The position numbers were made by a program, and so were the translations under genes. DNA of 64,000 nt from contig NZ_QNSB01000005.1 of assembly GCF_003315415.1 (NCBI RefSeq), positions 1 through 64,000 on the forward strand, read 5' to 3'. The notes below the pieces were generated by a model. It was given only the letters and a program-made list of their open reading frames with translations. It ran no database searches and was not told where the DNA came from. This DNA is from Brevibacterium sanguinis (GTDB taxonomy: Bacteria > Actinomycetota > Actinomycetes > Actinomycetales > Brevibacteriaceae). The first letter of the stretch is position 1. Each line of letters starts with the position of its first letter. This document shows, in pieces, positions 47,752 to 57,331 of this stretch.

Positions 47752-47785
47752 GACTGTTCCGATCTGTTGTGAGATTCCGTTCGGG

Positions 47786-49765
47786 CTAGAAGATCGCGGT
47801 CTTGCCCGGATCGGGTTCGATTGTCGCAGTCACCCCCGACACTTGAGCCGCGAGTGATCGGTCGGCTGTGGTCACGAAAATCTGGAGTTCGGGTTCTTCG
47901 GCGGCAGCTGTGACAAGGCCTTCCAGAAGAATTCGGGCATGATCGTCTTGGACTTCCTCGGCCTTCAGGCTGTCGAGCAGTAGCAGGCCCGGATGTCCAG
48001 CGATTCCCCGGTCCCGAGCGAGACGTAGCAGGGAGACGACCAGCGCATACCGCAGACGCAGTCGTTCGCCAGGACTCTGCGAGGAGAAGCTCGACGTGGC
48101 ACCCCCACCCTTAGTGACATCCATAGTGCCGTTCGCCTTTATCCGTACGCTTTCGAGTTCGCTGATACCGAAGGCCACTCCGAATTTTAAAGTCGCGGCA
48201 CTAAGATCCTTATACAGTTCCGTGCTGAACTGCTTGATCTCTTCGCGCAGGATGCTGTCGGCCGCCGCGAGAACTACCTGAGCGACCGGGGGGTCAACTG
48301 GTTCCGGTTGCAGCTGCTCCAATGCCTGCACGACAGCCTGCGCGGCCGCGAGTTCGTGCTCAGCCTCTAGCCGTGCGGTGGCCTGACGGGCAGCCTGAGC
48401 ATGACCGATCCGCTCGTCAAGCCTGTTGAGGTCTTTCTGCGCTTCAGCGAGTTGTGTCTCAGATGCACTGCGCGCGGCAGCAAGCGCACCCTCCGCGGCC
48501 CGCGTTGCGACGAGTGCATCGACAGCGCATTGTTCACGTTCCGCATAGTCGTCGTCTTCGGTAGCAAGCGGTGCATCGCAGACGGCGCACTGATGGTATT
48601 CATGTTCACGCTGCTTGCGCTCACTTTTGATCGGCTCCTCGCATCGCGGGCAATGCTTTGGATCAAGGCCGTGGAAGAGAGCGCTGGCTGCGGCGGACTC
48701 ACGCAATCCGTTAAGAGCCTTCTCATCGGCGATGCGCGACTGCTGCGCCTCAACGTAGGCGGACGTTGCGGCTTCAGCCGCTTGCCGCGCGTCGATAACT
48801 CTTTTCGACGCGTCCGACGCGAGTTCGATCAGGTCTTGGAGGCTCTCCGCGGGAGTCTGTGCTTGCAGATCGGCTAACTGTTCCTCGGCCTTCGCCTGGC
48901 GCTGCTCCGCGAAGTCGAGCTGGTGGGCGATAGAGTCGCGCGCGTCACGGTGGCGTCGTTGCTCGGCCTTGTGCTCACTGTCAAGCCGCTTGGCCAATGC
49001 AGAAACCCGCATGGCGCGTGTCGCGTCAGGCATGTCAAGGAACACCTGCATGAGCCTGACCGGGAGGTAATCGCTGGCGGTGCTGCCCAGAAGCACTTTG
49101 TCGGCACCGGACGGCGGGTAGATTGCTCCGTAGTAGGCGGGCCAGCCGTGCGACTTGATGGTGCCGGCTTCATCGTCGTTTTTCGCCTTGTTGAACACTT
49201 GGATCGCGTCAAGGCCCAGTTGAGACATCATGAATGTCCCGACGACTTCCGCCCATTCTTCGTCGCTCTGCGCGCGCGCAAGATCGGTGACACCATGAGC
49301 GACGTCGTCGTCGCTGAGTGCAAGCTTGTCCGGTGTGCCGGCAAGGATTCTTGCACCGATAATGTGCGAGTCATCAAACCGCAGACGCAAGCCGATGGAT
49401 TGGCCGTTGAGGTGCATGTCCAGGGATGCGGAGGTCAGCCACGACAAGACGTCCGACTGTAGGTCTCGCGGCTCACCTCGGATCAAGAGAGTCAGCAACT
49501 CCAGGATGGTCGTCTTGCCGCGCAGGTTGTCGGCGGAGATCACGATCACGCCGACAGGAAAGACAAAAGTTCGATCAAAATCGCCCGGTTCTACGTCGCC
49601 GGCCTTCGCCCCACGGATACGGAGTCGGTCGACTCTCAGGCTGCGGTGCTGGCGGCTCGGACTTGCGAGAGTCATGCCATAGTCGTTCAGGATCTGTAAG
49701 ACGGTGTCTTCACTGCTTTCCGCACTCTCCGCTATGCGCTGAATCAGGTTTGGATTCTCCGTCAT
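47786..49765 (-). CDS. RAD50/ABC-like coiled-coil ATPase with two CxxC pairs
   Basis: This 659-aa protein has a split ABC-type ATPase head. Walker A lies near 77-86 (SADNLRGKTT, lacking the usual GxxG). Two coiled-coil arms span about 255-360 and 405-490. Between them at the tip are CPRC (372-375) and CAVC (393-396), a zinc-knuckle in place of the single CxxC hook of Rad50. The signature motif is SQSPGERLRLR near 562, and Walker B is LLLLDS near 594, with Ser where the catalytic Glu normally stands. ATPase activity may be weak or altered. It overlaps the upstream gene by 4 nt. Confidence 0.8.
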   Translation of the reverse strand: MTENPNLIQRIAESAESSEDTVLQILNDYGMTLASPSRQHRSLRVDRLRIRGAKAGDVEPGDFDRTFVFPVGVIVISADNLRGKTTILELLTLLIRGEPRDLQSDVLSWLTSASLDMHLNGQSIGLRLRFDDSHIIGARILAGTPDKLALSDDDVAHGVTDLARAQSDEEWAEVVGTFMMSQLGLDAIQVFNKAKNDDEAGTIKSHGWPAYYGAIYPPSGADKVLLGSTASDYLPVRLMQVFLDMPDATRAMRVSALAKRLDSEHKAEQRRHRDARDSIAHQLDFAEQRQAKAEEQLADLQAQTPAESLQDLIELASDASKRVIDARQAAEAATSAYVEAQQSRIADEKALNGLRESAAASALFHGLDPKHCPRCEEPIKSERKQREHEYHQCAVCDAPLATEDDDYAEREQCAVDALVATRAAEGALAAARSASETQLAEAQKDLNRLDERIGHAQAARQATARLEAEHELAAAQAVVQALEQLQPEPVDPPVAQVVLAAADSILREEIKQFSTELYKDLSAATLKFGVAFGISELESVRIKANGTMDVTKGGGATSSFSSQSPGERLRLRYALVVSLLRLARDRGIAGHPGLLLLDSLKAEEVQDDHARILLEGLVTAAAEEPELQIFVTTADRSLAAQVSGVTATIEPDPGKTAIF

Positions 49766-50451
49766 CGAGTTTCCCTTTGTTTCTGGGTATTGAGCAATCC
49801 TTGCAGGCGAGCTCGCGCGCGGTCGGCGATTCCGACGATTCGCGTGCCAAGTTCGGCGCCGGCGTACTCAGGCTGCAGGTATTGAATATCGCGTAGCGCG
49901 CTACCCCGCCGACCGCCCGCGAGGTCTGCGACGAGTTTGGACCGCTCTACGTAATACGCAAGTTCCGGTACAGAAGTCACGATTTGCTGTGCTGCGTCGC
50001 GTCCAGCATTCGTGAGGTAGTAGTCGTGCTGGGTGGTGTGGCCAGGAATGCCTTGCCGGCGAAGAATGATGAGCCCGGGCGTACTGAGCACCGAGAGGGC
50101 CTCATCGAGCGGTTCGTAGGCACCGAACAGGTAGCGGAGCATCTGATAGGAGCGGACTTCGGGTTCATCGCTCTCAAGGATCTGGCGCGCGAGTTCGAGA
50201 TCGTCATTGTTGCCGGTGCTCTCGAAACGTGTGAGGAGTTCGTCTGCAAGATAGTCCGGGTTCCGGAGCCAGAAGTCCAACTTCTGTAGGAGCACTTGCG
50301 AGCGCAGCACTGCGACCGCTTCGGCAGGGGCGTCAGCCGGACTGGGGCTCGCAAGCGGGTCCGCGGCAGCGGCGATGAGGAGGAGAAGACGGACGGCGTC
50401 CTGGAACACACTAGTTGTGCGCCCATCAGCGACATCCGCGAACTTCACCAT
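49762..50451 (-). CDS. Small helical protein of the ABC/nuclease operon (middle-component-like)
   Basis: This 229-aa protein is the first gene of the operon. It has an N-terminal helical region, LRSQVLLQKLDFWLRNPDYL near residues 49-68, and a probable winged-helix segment, LRRQGIPGHTTQHDYYLTNAGRDAAQQI, near 140-170. Its size, the winged helix and its position beside a degenerate ABC ATPase match the middle component of ABC-ATPase three-component conflict systems; that match is by architecture, not by a search. The start at ATG 50451 has no ribosome site. A TAAACT -10-like hexamer at 50464-50459 would make the mRNA leaderless. Confidence 0.65.
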   Translation of the reverse strand: MVKFADVADGRTTSVFQDAVRLLLLIAAAADPLASPSPADAPAEAVAVLRSQVLLQKLDFWLRNPDYLADELLTRFESTGNNDDLELARQILESDEPEVRSYQMLRYLFGAYEPLDEALSVLSTPGLIILRRQGIPGHTTQHDYYLTNAGRDAAQQIVTSVPELAYYVERSKLVADLAGGRRGSALRDIQYLQPEYAGAELGTRIVGIADRARARLQGLLNTQKQRETR

Positions 50452-50701
50452 ACGACTGAGTTTATCGGTGTGCCAGACTATCGCGGTTGTGCGGCGCGCC
50501 GTAGTGCCACCAGGTGACGCGTCAGCCAGCCGGTCCCGGCTCCTCGGTTCTCCTACGGCGCTTCGGCGATCGACCCGGGACCTGGTACAACGGCTCTTCT
50601 CGTGCTGAGCCGTCATCTCAACCTCAGGCGAGCCGTCACCCATCGTGCCCTCCCGCTCCACACAACACATCTCGCTACCCGAAGCGGAGGGATGGCACGA
50701 C

Positions 50702-51145
50702 TTACCGTTGGCGGCCATGAGGGTCGCGGAGCGCGACACCTGCACGGAGCAAGCTCGCTCGTACCGTGCTTGCATTGAGGCCGATCCGCGCGCCGACTCT
50801 GGCCAGTGACTCGCCCTGTTCGTAACGGCGTCGCATCTCCAGTACCTGCTCGGCCGACGGTTGCTCACCACGTAGCCGGACCTCTCGATCCCGCAGACGC
50901 TCAGCGAGCCGCTGCCGACTCACGCCCAGATCTCTAGCGATCATCCGCAGAATCTCGTCGCCCGCATACCGGCGTTCCGCCTCATCCAGCATCTCCGCTG
51001 TTAACCGCGGAACCGGACGCGGGAGCGCCCGCAAGGATGCCGACTCCGCCGCTGCCGACCTGCGCCGCCGACGGATCGCGCGGTGAGACGAGACCGCCAA
51101 CTGTAGGGCAGGGGCAAGGTTAGAACACTGTCGCGCTACCTCCAC
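50702..51145 (-). CDS. Double helix-turn-helix DNA-binding protein
   Basis: The first 45 residues of this 147-aa protein are basic (AIRRRRRSAAA). Two HTH units follow: EMLDEAERRYAGDEILRMIARDLGVSRQRLAE, and VLEMRRRYEQGESLARVGARIGLNASTVRASLLRAGV. The second ends in LRDPHGRQR, which resembles the C-terminal HTH tail of actinobacterial serine recombinases and resolvases. No catalytic domain is present. It marks the right end of the low-GC island, opposite the stand-alone resolvase domain. GTG 51145 is the listed start, without a clear ribosome site. The 250 nt between it and the operon start hold only the promoter. Confidence 0.6.
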   Translation of the reverse strand: MEVARQCSNLAPALQLAVSSHRAIRRRRRSAAAESASLRALPRPVPRLTAEMLDEAERRYAGDEILRMIARDLGVSRQRLAERLRDREVRLRGEQPSAEQVLEMRRRYEQGESLARVGARIGLNASTVRASLLRAGVALRDPHGRQR

Positions 51146-51157
51146 GTCACGTTGAAC

Positions 51158-51193
51158 GTCCGAACCCTGTCCCGTTCCATCCCGGGGCAGGGT
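51158..51193. terminator. Hairpin near the right edge of the island
   Basis: GAACCCTGTCCCG and CGGGGCAGGGTTC form a 13-bp stem with one mismatch and a 10-nt loop. It may end transcription of the minus-strand membrane-protein gene, whose stop is at 51,342. No gene is visible between 51,146 and 51,341. Confidence 0.45.
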
Positions 51194-51341
51194 TCTGTCG
51201 TCTCTGCGTTCAGTTTGGCGACCGGTCTGCGGCGCGGTGGCGATCGTCGACCGGGACTCGACGATGTGATCGCACCTGGCAGAGCGGTCGCGAATTCACT
51301 GTCACGTCGCGACCAGTGCACACAGCCGCTCGAACGAGCTC

Positions 51342-51887
51342 TCAGAGCGGATAGCCGTACTCGGCCAGCAAGACGACCGCGGAGGTGATCGCGAAGAGGA
51401 GGAAGGTCGCGGCGATCCAGGGACAGGCCCACCGGCTCGTCGGGTACTCGCCGCGTCTGAGGAGGGGGACCATGAGGAGGAGACCGGCGACCTGCACGAG
51501 CGCGAGCACCAGGTAGGACCAGTCCGCGAACACCCACACCAATGGAACGAAGTGCACTGCGACGCACAGCCCGATCCACCAGCCGTACCAGCGCTTCTGC
51601 CCCCGGCGGGCGAGGACGATGCACCCGCCGCCGATGAGCAGCACCTCGGCCGCGACGACGACGCCGAACACCCAGTAGCGACCGTCGAGCGCGGTCGGAC
51701 TCGACCAGTTGCGCGCGACGAGGAGTCCGAACGCGATCGTCACCAGCAGGCCGAGCACCGATCCTGCTCCCAGCCATCGGCGGAGCCCGGGCTTGGGGTC
51801 CTCCTGCGCCCAGCCGAACCATCCGGCGGCCATCAGTGCGAGCCACGCAACCGCCCACGCCTGATCCCGGAGGAAGTCTGTGATCAT
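51342..51887 (-). CDS. Multi-pass membrane protein of unknown function
   Basis: This 181-aa protein has about six hydrophobic segments (for example AWAVAWLALMAAGWFGW near 8, LGLLVTIAFGLLVA near 47 and WVFGVVVAAEVLLIGGG near 73) and short loops. No family signature is recognised. I chose ATG 51887, which follows GAGGAG. Host-like high GC places it outside the island. The peptidase gene lies 46 nt upstream on the same strand, so they may be co-transcribed. Confidence 0.7.
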   Translation of the reverse strand: MITDFLRDQAWAVAWLALMAAGWFGWAQEDPKPGLRRWLGAGSVLGLLVTIAFGLLVARNWSSPTALDGRYWVFGVVVAAEVLLIGGGCIVLARRGQKRWYGWWIGLCVAVHFVPLVWVFADWSYLVLALVQVAGLLLMVPLLRRGEYPTSRWACPWIAATFLLFAITSAVVLLAEYGYPL

Positions 51888-51933
51888 CGTCGTCTCCTCT
51901 CGCACGAACCCCCGACCCGTCCGGCCTCCGCTC

Positions 51934-52566
51934 CTACGGCGACGGGATCGTCCGGAGCGACGAGTCCTCGACGAGCAGCGCCTGGTCGTCGGCGAGGAAC
52001 GTCAGCCGGTGATCGGCGGCGTACTCCTCGGCGATGGCGGTGATGAGCTCCGGCGGGTAGGGCGGCAGCGCACCGTCCGCATGGGGGATGACGACCGTGT
52101 CGATGAGACCCAGACCCGAGTGATCGGTGAGGTGGGGCGCCTCGGCGGGGTCGTCCATGAGCGAGATCGGCTCGAGGCTCGGCCCCGTGATGATCGAGCC
52201 CGCACTCGCCCCGATGTAGGGCAGTCCGCGGCGCACACGGTCGACGAGCACGGCATCGCAGCCGCACCTGCGCAGAGCCGCCAGGAGCACGAAGGTGTTG
52301 CCGCCGCAGACATAGAGGACATCGACGCCGGCGAGCGCCTCGGCGAAGGAGTCCGCGGACTCGAAGTCCGCGGCCGTGAGGTCGACCAGCGAGTACCCGA
52401 GGCCGGCGAGCTGCTCACGCTCGGCGGCCACGAACCATTCCCCAGAGAACGGCCCCGCGGCATCGTCGAGGTAGCCGATGCGCACCTCGGCGGCGGGTCG
52501 ACCGACTTGTGCGGAGATGAAATCGGGAACCGCACCGACTCCGAGGGAGAGCAGAAGGAGACGCAT
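51934..52566 (-). CDS. Peptidase E-like S51 family serine peptidase
   Basis: This 210-aa protein of the S51 family has a class I glutamine-amidotransferase-like fold; members cleave Asp-X dipeptides or cyanophycin products. The nucleophile Ser is in IGASAGSIITGP near residue 121. The oxyanion-hole segment YVCGGNTFVLLAAL lies near 85, and the His is in VIPHADG near 163. It is cytosolic, with no signal peptide. It is divergent from the rifampicin monooxygenase gene, and the two share a 222-nt upstream region. Confidence 0.85.
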   Translation of the reverse strand: MRLLLLSLGVGAVPDFISAQVGRPAAEVRIGYLDDAAGPFSGEWFVAAEREQLAGLGYSLVDLTAADFESADSFAEALAGVDVLYVCGGNTFVLLAALRRCGCDAVLVDRVRRGLPYIGASAGSIITGPSLEPISLMDDPAEAPHLTDHSGLGLIDTVVIPHADGALPPYPPELITAIAEEYAADHRLTFLADDQALLVEDSSLRTIPSP

Positions 52567-52656
52567 CTCACAAGTCTAGCTGTCCGGGCTCCCTCGTGCA
52601 CGGGATCGTCGATGGGCGTCGACCGGCCCGCCCCGAGGTCCAGCGGACACGCCTGA

Positions 52657-54246
<1,590 letters not shown>

Positions 54247-54302
54247 CCTGCACCGATTTCTGTAGTGATCTCCGATCCTGGACAGGAATTGATCTGAGCA
54301 CC

Positions 54303-54317
54303 AGGTTAGCCTAACCT
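54303..54317. promoter_or_regulatory. DtxR/IdeR/DmdR iron box
   Basis: AGGTTAGCCTAACCT is a perfect 15-bp palindrome and the core of the 19-bp iron box TTAGGTTAGCCTAACCTAA. It lies 37 nt before the start of the siderophore-binding lipoprotein gene, at the expected promoter position. The transporter genes downstream should be repressed by iron-loaded DtxR/IdeR. Confidence 0.9.
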
Positions 54318-54354
54318 CAGTCCGTTCCGTTCGTTCTCGGTGAGGTGGAGAAGC

Positions 54355-55419
54355 ATGTCAACTGCGCGGTCTGTGAAGAAGTCGCTGGGCCTGATGGGCG
54401 TCGTCGTGGCGCTCGCGCTGTCAGGGTGCGGGGCATCCGAAGTCGTCGAGGAGGACTCGGCGTCAGCTCAGGGAGAGGGCACGACCGAGTACCCGCTGAC
54501 GATCGAGAACTGCGGGCGCGAGATCACGATCGACAAGGCGCCGCAGAAGGTCGTCTCCCTCGACCAGGATTCGACCGAGATCCTCCTGTCGCTGGGGCTT
54601 GAGGAGCAGATCGCCGGCACCGCCTCGTGGACCGACCCCATCCTCGACGCCCTCGCCGAGGCGAACGAGAAGGTTCCGCGGCTCTCCGACGACGCGCCGA
54701 CCTACGAGGTCCTCCTCGACGCGGATCCCGACTTCGTCACCGCCTCCTTCGGGCGGCACTACAACGAGGAGGGCGGAGTCGTCACGCGTGACCGCCTCGC
54801 CGAGACCGGCATCGAGTCCTACCTCTCGCCCACCGACTGCGAAGGCGGCACGAGCATCAACGGCGGCGGGACCCGGACTCAGCTTGTGACGATGGAGTCC
54901 CTCTATCAGGAGATCCGGGACATGGCCGCGATCTTCGACGTCAAGGATCGTGGGGAGAAGCTCATCAGCGATCTGCAGTCCCGGACGGATGCCGCACTCG
55001 AGGGAGTGGATCTGCAGGGCACGACCGTGGCGTTCTGGTTCGCCGACACCCGCACCCCCTACTTCGCCGGTGAGTTCGGCGCTCCGGGGATGCTCGCGGA
55101 GATGACGGGGATGGAGAACGTGTTCGCCGATTCCCCCGACGACTGGCTGGCGACCGGATGGGAGACGGTCGTGGAGAAGGACCCCCGGGTCATCGTCCTC
55201 GGAGACCTGCAGCGGGACCGATTCCCCGGTGACCGACTCGAGGACAAGATCGAATTCCTCAAGTCCGATCCGCTGACGAAGACGATGGGTGCCGTGCAGA
55301 ACGAGTGCTTCATCGCCCTGCACGGCGCCGAGCTCAACCCGTCCATCCGCTCCGTCGAGGGACTGGAGAAGATCGGGACGTGGGCGAAGGAATCCGATGG
55401 CTGCCTCGGTGCGAGCTGA
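54355..55419 (+). CDS. Iron-siderophore ABC transporter substrate-binding lipoprotein
   Basis: This 354-aa lipoprotein of the Fhu/Fec binding-protein family captures ferric siderophore outside the cell. A basic N-terminus and hydrophobic stretch end in the lipobox LALSGC with lipidated Cys25. The mature domain has KVVSLDQDSTEILLSLGLEEQIAGT near 70 and YEVLLDADPDFVTAS near 120, typical of class III binding proteins. I chose ATG 54355, after GGTGGAG. It sits behind the iron box, and the permease gene overlaps its end by 23 nt. Confidence 0.92.
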   Translation: MSTARSVKKSLGLMGVVVALALSGCGASEVVEEDSASAQGEGTTEYPLTIENCGREITIDKAPQKVVSLDQDSTEILLSLGLEEQIAGTASWTDPILDALAEANEKVPRLSDDAPTYEVLLDADPDFVTASFGRHYNEEGGVVTRDRLAETGIESYLSPTDCEGGTSINGGGTRTQLVTMESLYQEIRDMAAIFDVKDRGEKLISDLQSRTDAALEGVDLQGTTVAFWFADTRTPYFAGEFGAPGMLAEMTGMENVFADSPDDWLATGWETVVEKDPRVIVLGDLQRDRFPGDRLEDKIEFLKSDPLTKTMGAVQNECFIALHGAELNPSIRSVEGLEKIGTWAKESDGCLGAS

Positions 55420-56515
55420 GCCCGGACTCGACACCTCGACGCCCGGACACGACACCTCGATGTCCGGCCCCGAGCCGAGCACGTCGCGGCGGGGACTGCC
55501 CGGTGCGGTCCTCGGCCTGACCCTGACCGGCGCCGGCGCCGTCCTGTTCCTCATCTCGGTGGGGGTCGCCGTGACACTCGGACCCGCCGAGGTCTCGCTC
55601 GTCAACGTCCGGGACGTCGTGACCAACCACCTCGGCCTCACGGCGATCCCGGTGCGGGTGTCCGAGGACGCGATCGTGTGGCAGGAGCGACTGCCCCGGG
55701 CGCTCGTCGCCGCCGCCTGCGGAGCCGGTCTCGGCGTGTGCGGGGCGATCCTGCAATCGCTCCTGCGCAATCCGCTCGCCGATCCGTTCATCCTCGGCGT
55801 CTCCTCGGGAGCCTCGACGGGAGCCGTGCTCATCGGCGTGCTCGGCCTCGGGGGATCGGCGATCGGGCTCTCCGGCGGAGCGTTCGTCGGGGCACTGCTG
55901 GCCTTCGGCCTCGTGCTCCTCCTCGCCCGGTACTCCTCGGGGGGAACCGGCAGCATCGTCCTCGCGGGTGTCGCGAGCACTCAGCTGTTCTCGGCCCTGA
56001 CATCGCTCGTGATCTTCGGATTCGCCGATTCGGACGAGACCCGAGGTGTGATGTTCTGGCTCCTCGGGTCCCTCGAGGGAATGCGCTGGGACGATGTCTC
56101 GCTCACCGTCGTCGTCGCCCTCGTCGGCGTCGTCATCGCCCTGTTCCACATGCGCAGCCTTGACGCCTTCGCCTTCGGGGAGGACGTGGCCGCGTCTCTG
56201 GGCATCAGCGTCACCCGCACCCGCATCGTCCTCCTCACGCTGACCGCCCTCGTCACCGCCGCCCTCGTCAGCGTCGCCGGGGCGATCGGGTTCGTCGGGC
56301 TCGTCCTGCCCCACGCCGCCCGCCTGCTCTTCGGGCAGCGTCACTCCCGCATCATCCCCGCCGCGGCGATCCTCGGCGCCCTGTTCATGGTCTGGGTCGA
56401 CGCCGGCTCCCGCGTCGCCTTCGCCCCGACGCCGCTGCCCGTGGGGGTCGGCACCGCCCTTGTCGGCGTGCCCGTGTTCGTGCTCCTGCTCGTGCGAAGG
56501 AGGAACCGCCCATGA
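55397..56515 (+). CDS. FecCD-family siderophore ABC transporter permease
   Basis: This 372-aa permease subunit has about ten membrane segments. It has a hydrophilic N-terminus of about 35 residues, then LPRALVAAACGAGLGVCGAILQSLLRNPLADPFILGVSSGAS near 97, the diagnostic FecCD motif, and AIGFVGLVLPHAARLLFG near 300 as the ATPase-coupling region. ATG 55397 follows GAAGGA and lies inside the end of the binding-protein gene. Only one permease gene is present, so it probably forms a homodimer. The ATPase start overlaps its stop. Confidence 0.92.
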   Translation: MAASVRAEPGLDTSTPGHDTSMSGPEPSTSRRGLPGAVLGLTLTGAGAVLFLISVGVAVTLGPAEVSLVNVRDVVTNHLGLTAIPVRVSEDAIVWQERLPRALVAAACGAGLGVCGAILQSLLRNPLADPFILGVSSGASTGAVLIGVLGLGGSAIGLSGGAFVGALLAFGLVLLLARYSSGGTGSIVLAGVASTQLFSALTSLVIFGFADSDETRGVMFWLLGSLEGMRWDDVSLTVVVALVGVVIALFHMRSLDAFAFGEDVAASLGISVTRTRIVLLTLTALVTAALVSVAGAIGFVGLVLPHAARLLFGQRHSRIIPAAAILGALFMVWVDAGSRVAFAPTPLPVGVGTALVGVPVFVLLLVRRRNRP

Positions 56516-57321
56516 CGCTCAACGCGCAGCGGGTGTCCTGGAGGCGCGGGGGAGCCCTCGTCGTCGACGACGTCAGCCTGGAACCGCAGGAAGGGGAGAC
56601 GATCGGGCTGCTCGGCCCCAACGGGTCGGGGAAGTCGTCGCTGCTGCGGCTGCTCCAAGCCGTCTCCCGTCCCGACTCCGGGGTCGTCTCCCTCGACGGC
56701 GCCGACATCTCGGCCGTCGGCAGGAGGGCGGTGGCCAGACGGATCGCGGCGGTGACCCAACACGTCGACACCGACACGGACATCACCGTCCACGACGTCG
56801 TCCGGCTCGGTCGCACGCCGCACCGGACGCTGTTCGGATTCGCCTCGGGCGATGACGAGAGGGTGATCGCCGAATCCCTCGACCGGGTCGGCCTCACCGA
56901 CAAGGCCGACCGCCTGTGGACAGCGCTGTCGGGCGGCGAGAGGCAGCGCGCCCACATCGCCCGGGCACTGGCCCAGCAGCCGCGCGAGCTGCTGCTCGAC
57001 GAGCCGACGAACCACCTCGACATCCGCCATCAGCTCGATCTCCTCGACCTCATCTCCGGCCTCGAGGTCACGAGCATCATCGCCCTCCACGATCTCAACC
57101 TCGCCGCGATGTTCTGCGACCGGGTCGTCGTCCTCGATACCGGTCGTGCGGTGGCCGCGGGACGACCCGCCGAGGTCCTCACCTCCGATCTCATCCGCGA
57201 GGTCTACGAGGTCGACGCCGAGGTGGTGCCCGACCCGAGTACGGGACGGGTCCGGATCACCTTCATCGTCCCCGGTCGCGCGCCCGCAGGCGAGCGGACG
57301 CGAAAGGACGCGATCGTCTAG
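56512..57321 (+). CDS. Siderophore ABC transporter ATP-binding protein
   Basis: This 269-aa ATPase of the FecE/FhuC type energises the siderophore importer. Walker A is GLLGPNGSGKSSLLRLL near residue 37, the signature is LSGGERQRAHIARAL near 140, and Walker B is LLLDEPTNHLDIRHQL near 160, followed by the switch His in ALHDLNLA. The C-terminal tail is slightly longer than usual. ATG 56512 overlaps the permease stop by 4 nt. With the binding protein and permease it forms a complete iron-regulated importer. Confidence 0.93.
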   Translation: MTLNAQRVSWRRGGALVVDDVSLEPQEGETIGLLGPNGSGKSSLLRLLQAVSRPDSGVVSLDGADISAVGRRAVARRIAAVTQHVDTDTDITVHDVVRLGRTPHRTLFGFASGDDERVIAESLDRVGLTDKADRLWTALSGGERQRAHIARALAQQPRELLLDEPTNHLDIRHQLDLLDLISGLEVTSIIALHDLNLAAMFCDRVVVLDTGRAVAAGRPAEVLTSDLIREVYEVDAEVVPDPSTGRVRITFIVPGRAPAGERTRKDAIV

Positions 57322-57331
57322 GGTCGGCGGT

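Noticed and set aside
47786..49765. Housekeeping RecN, SbcC or SMC assignment for the coiled-coil ATPase
   Set aside because: The size, the two CxxC pairs, the degenerate Walker B and the operon with a nuclease do not match RecN, SbcC or chromosomal SMC.
44049..51147. Att-site duplication of the tRNA-Ala end flanking the island
   Set aside because: Only CTCCACGT is shared between the tRNA end (44049-44056) and 51140-51147. Eight bases are too few to claim an att pair, although the second copy falls exactly at the island edge.
51146..51341. Possible gene between the double-HTH protein and the membrane protein
   Set aside because: Frames are short and lack a ribosome site or family motif; only a hairpin is visible.
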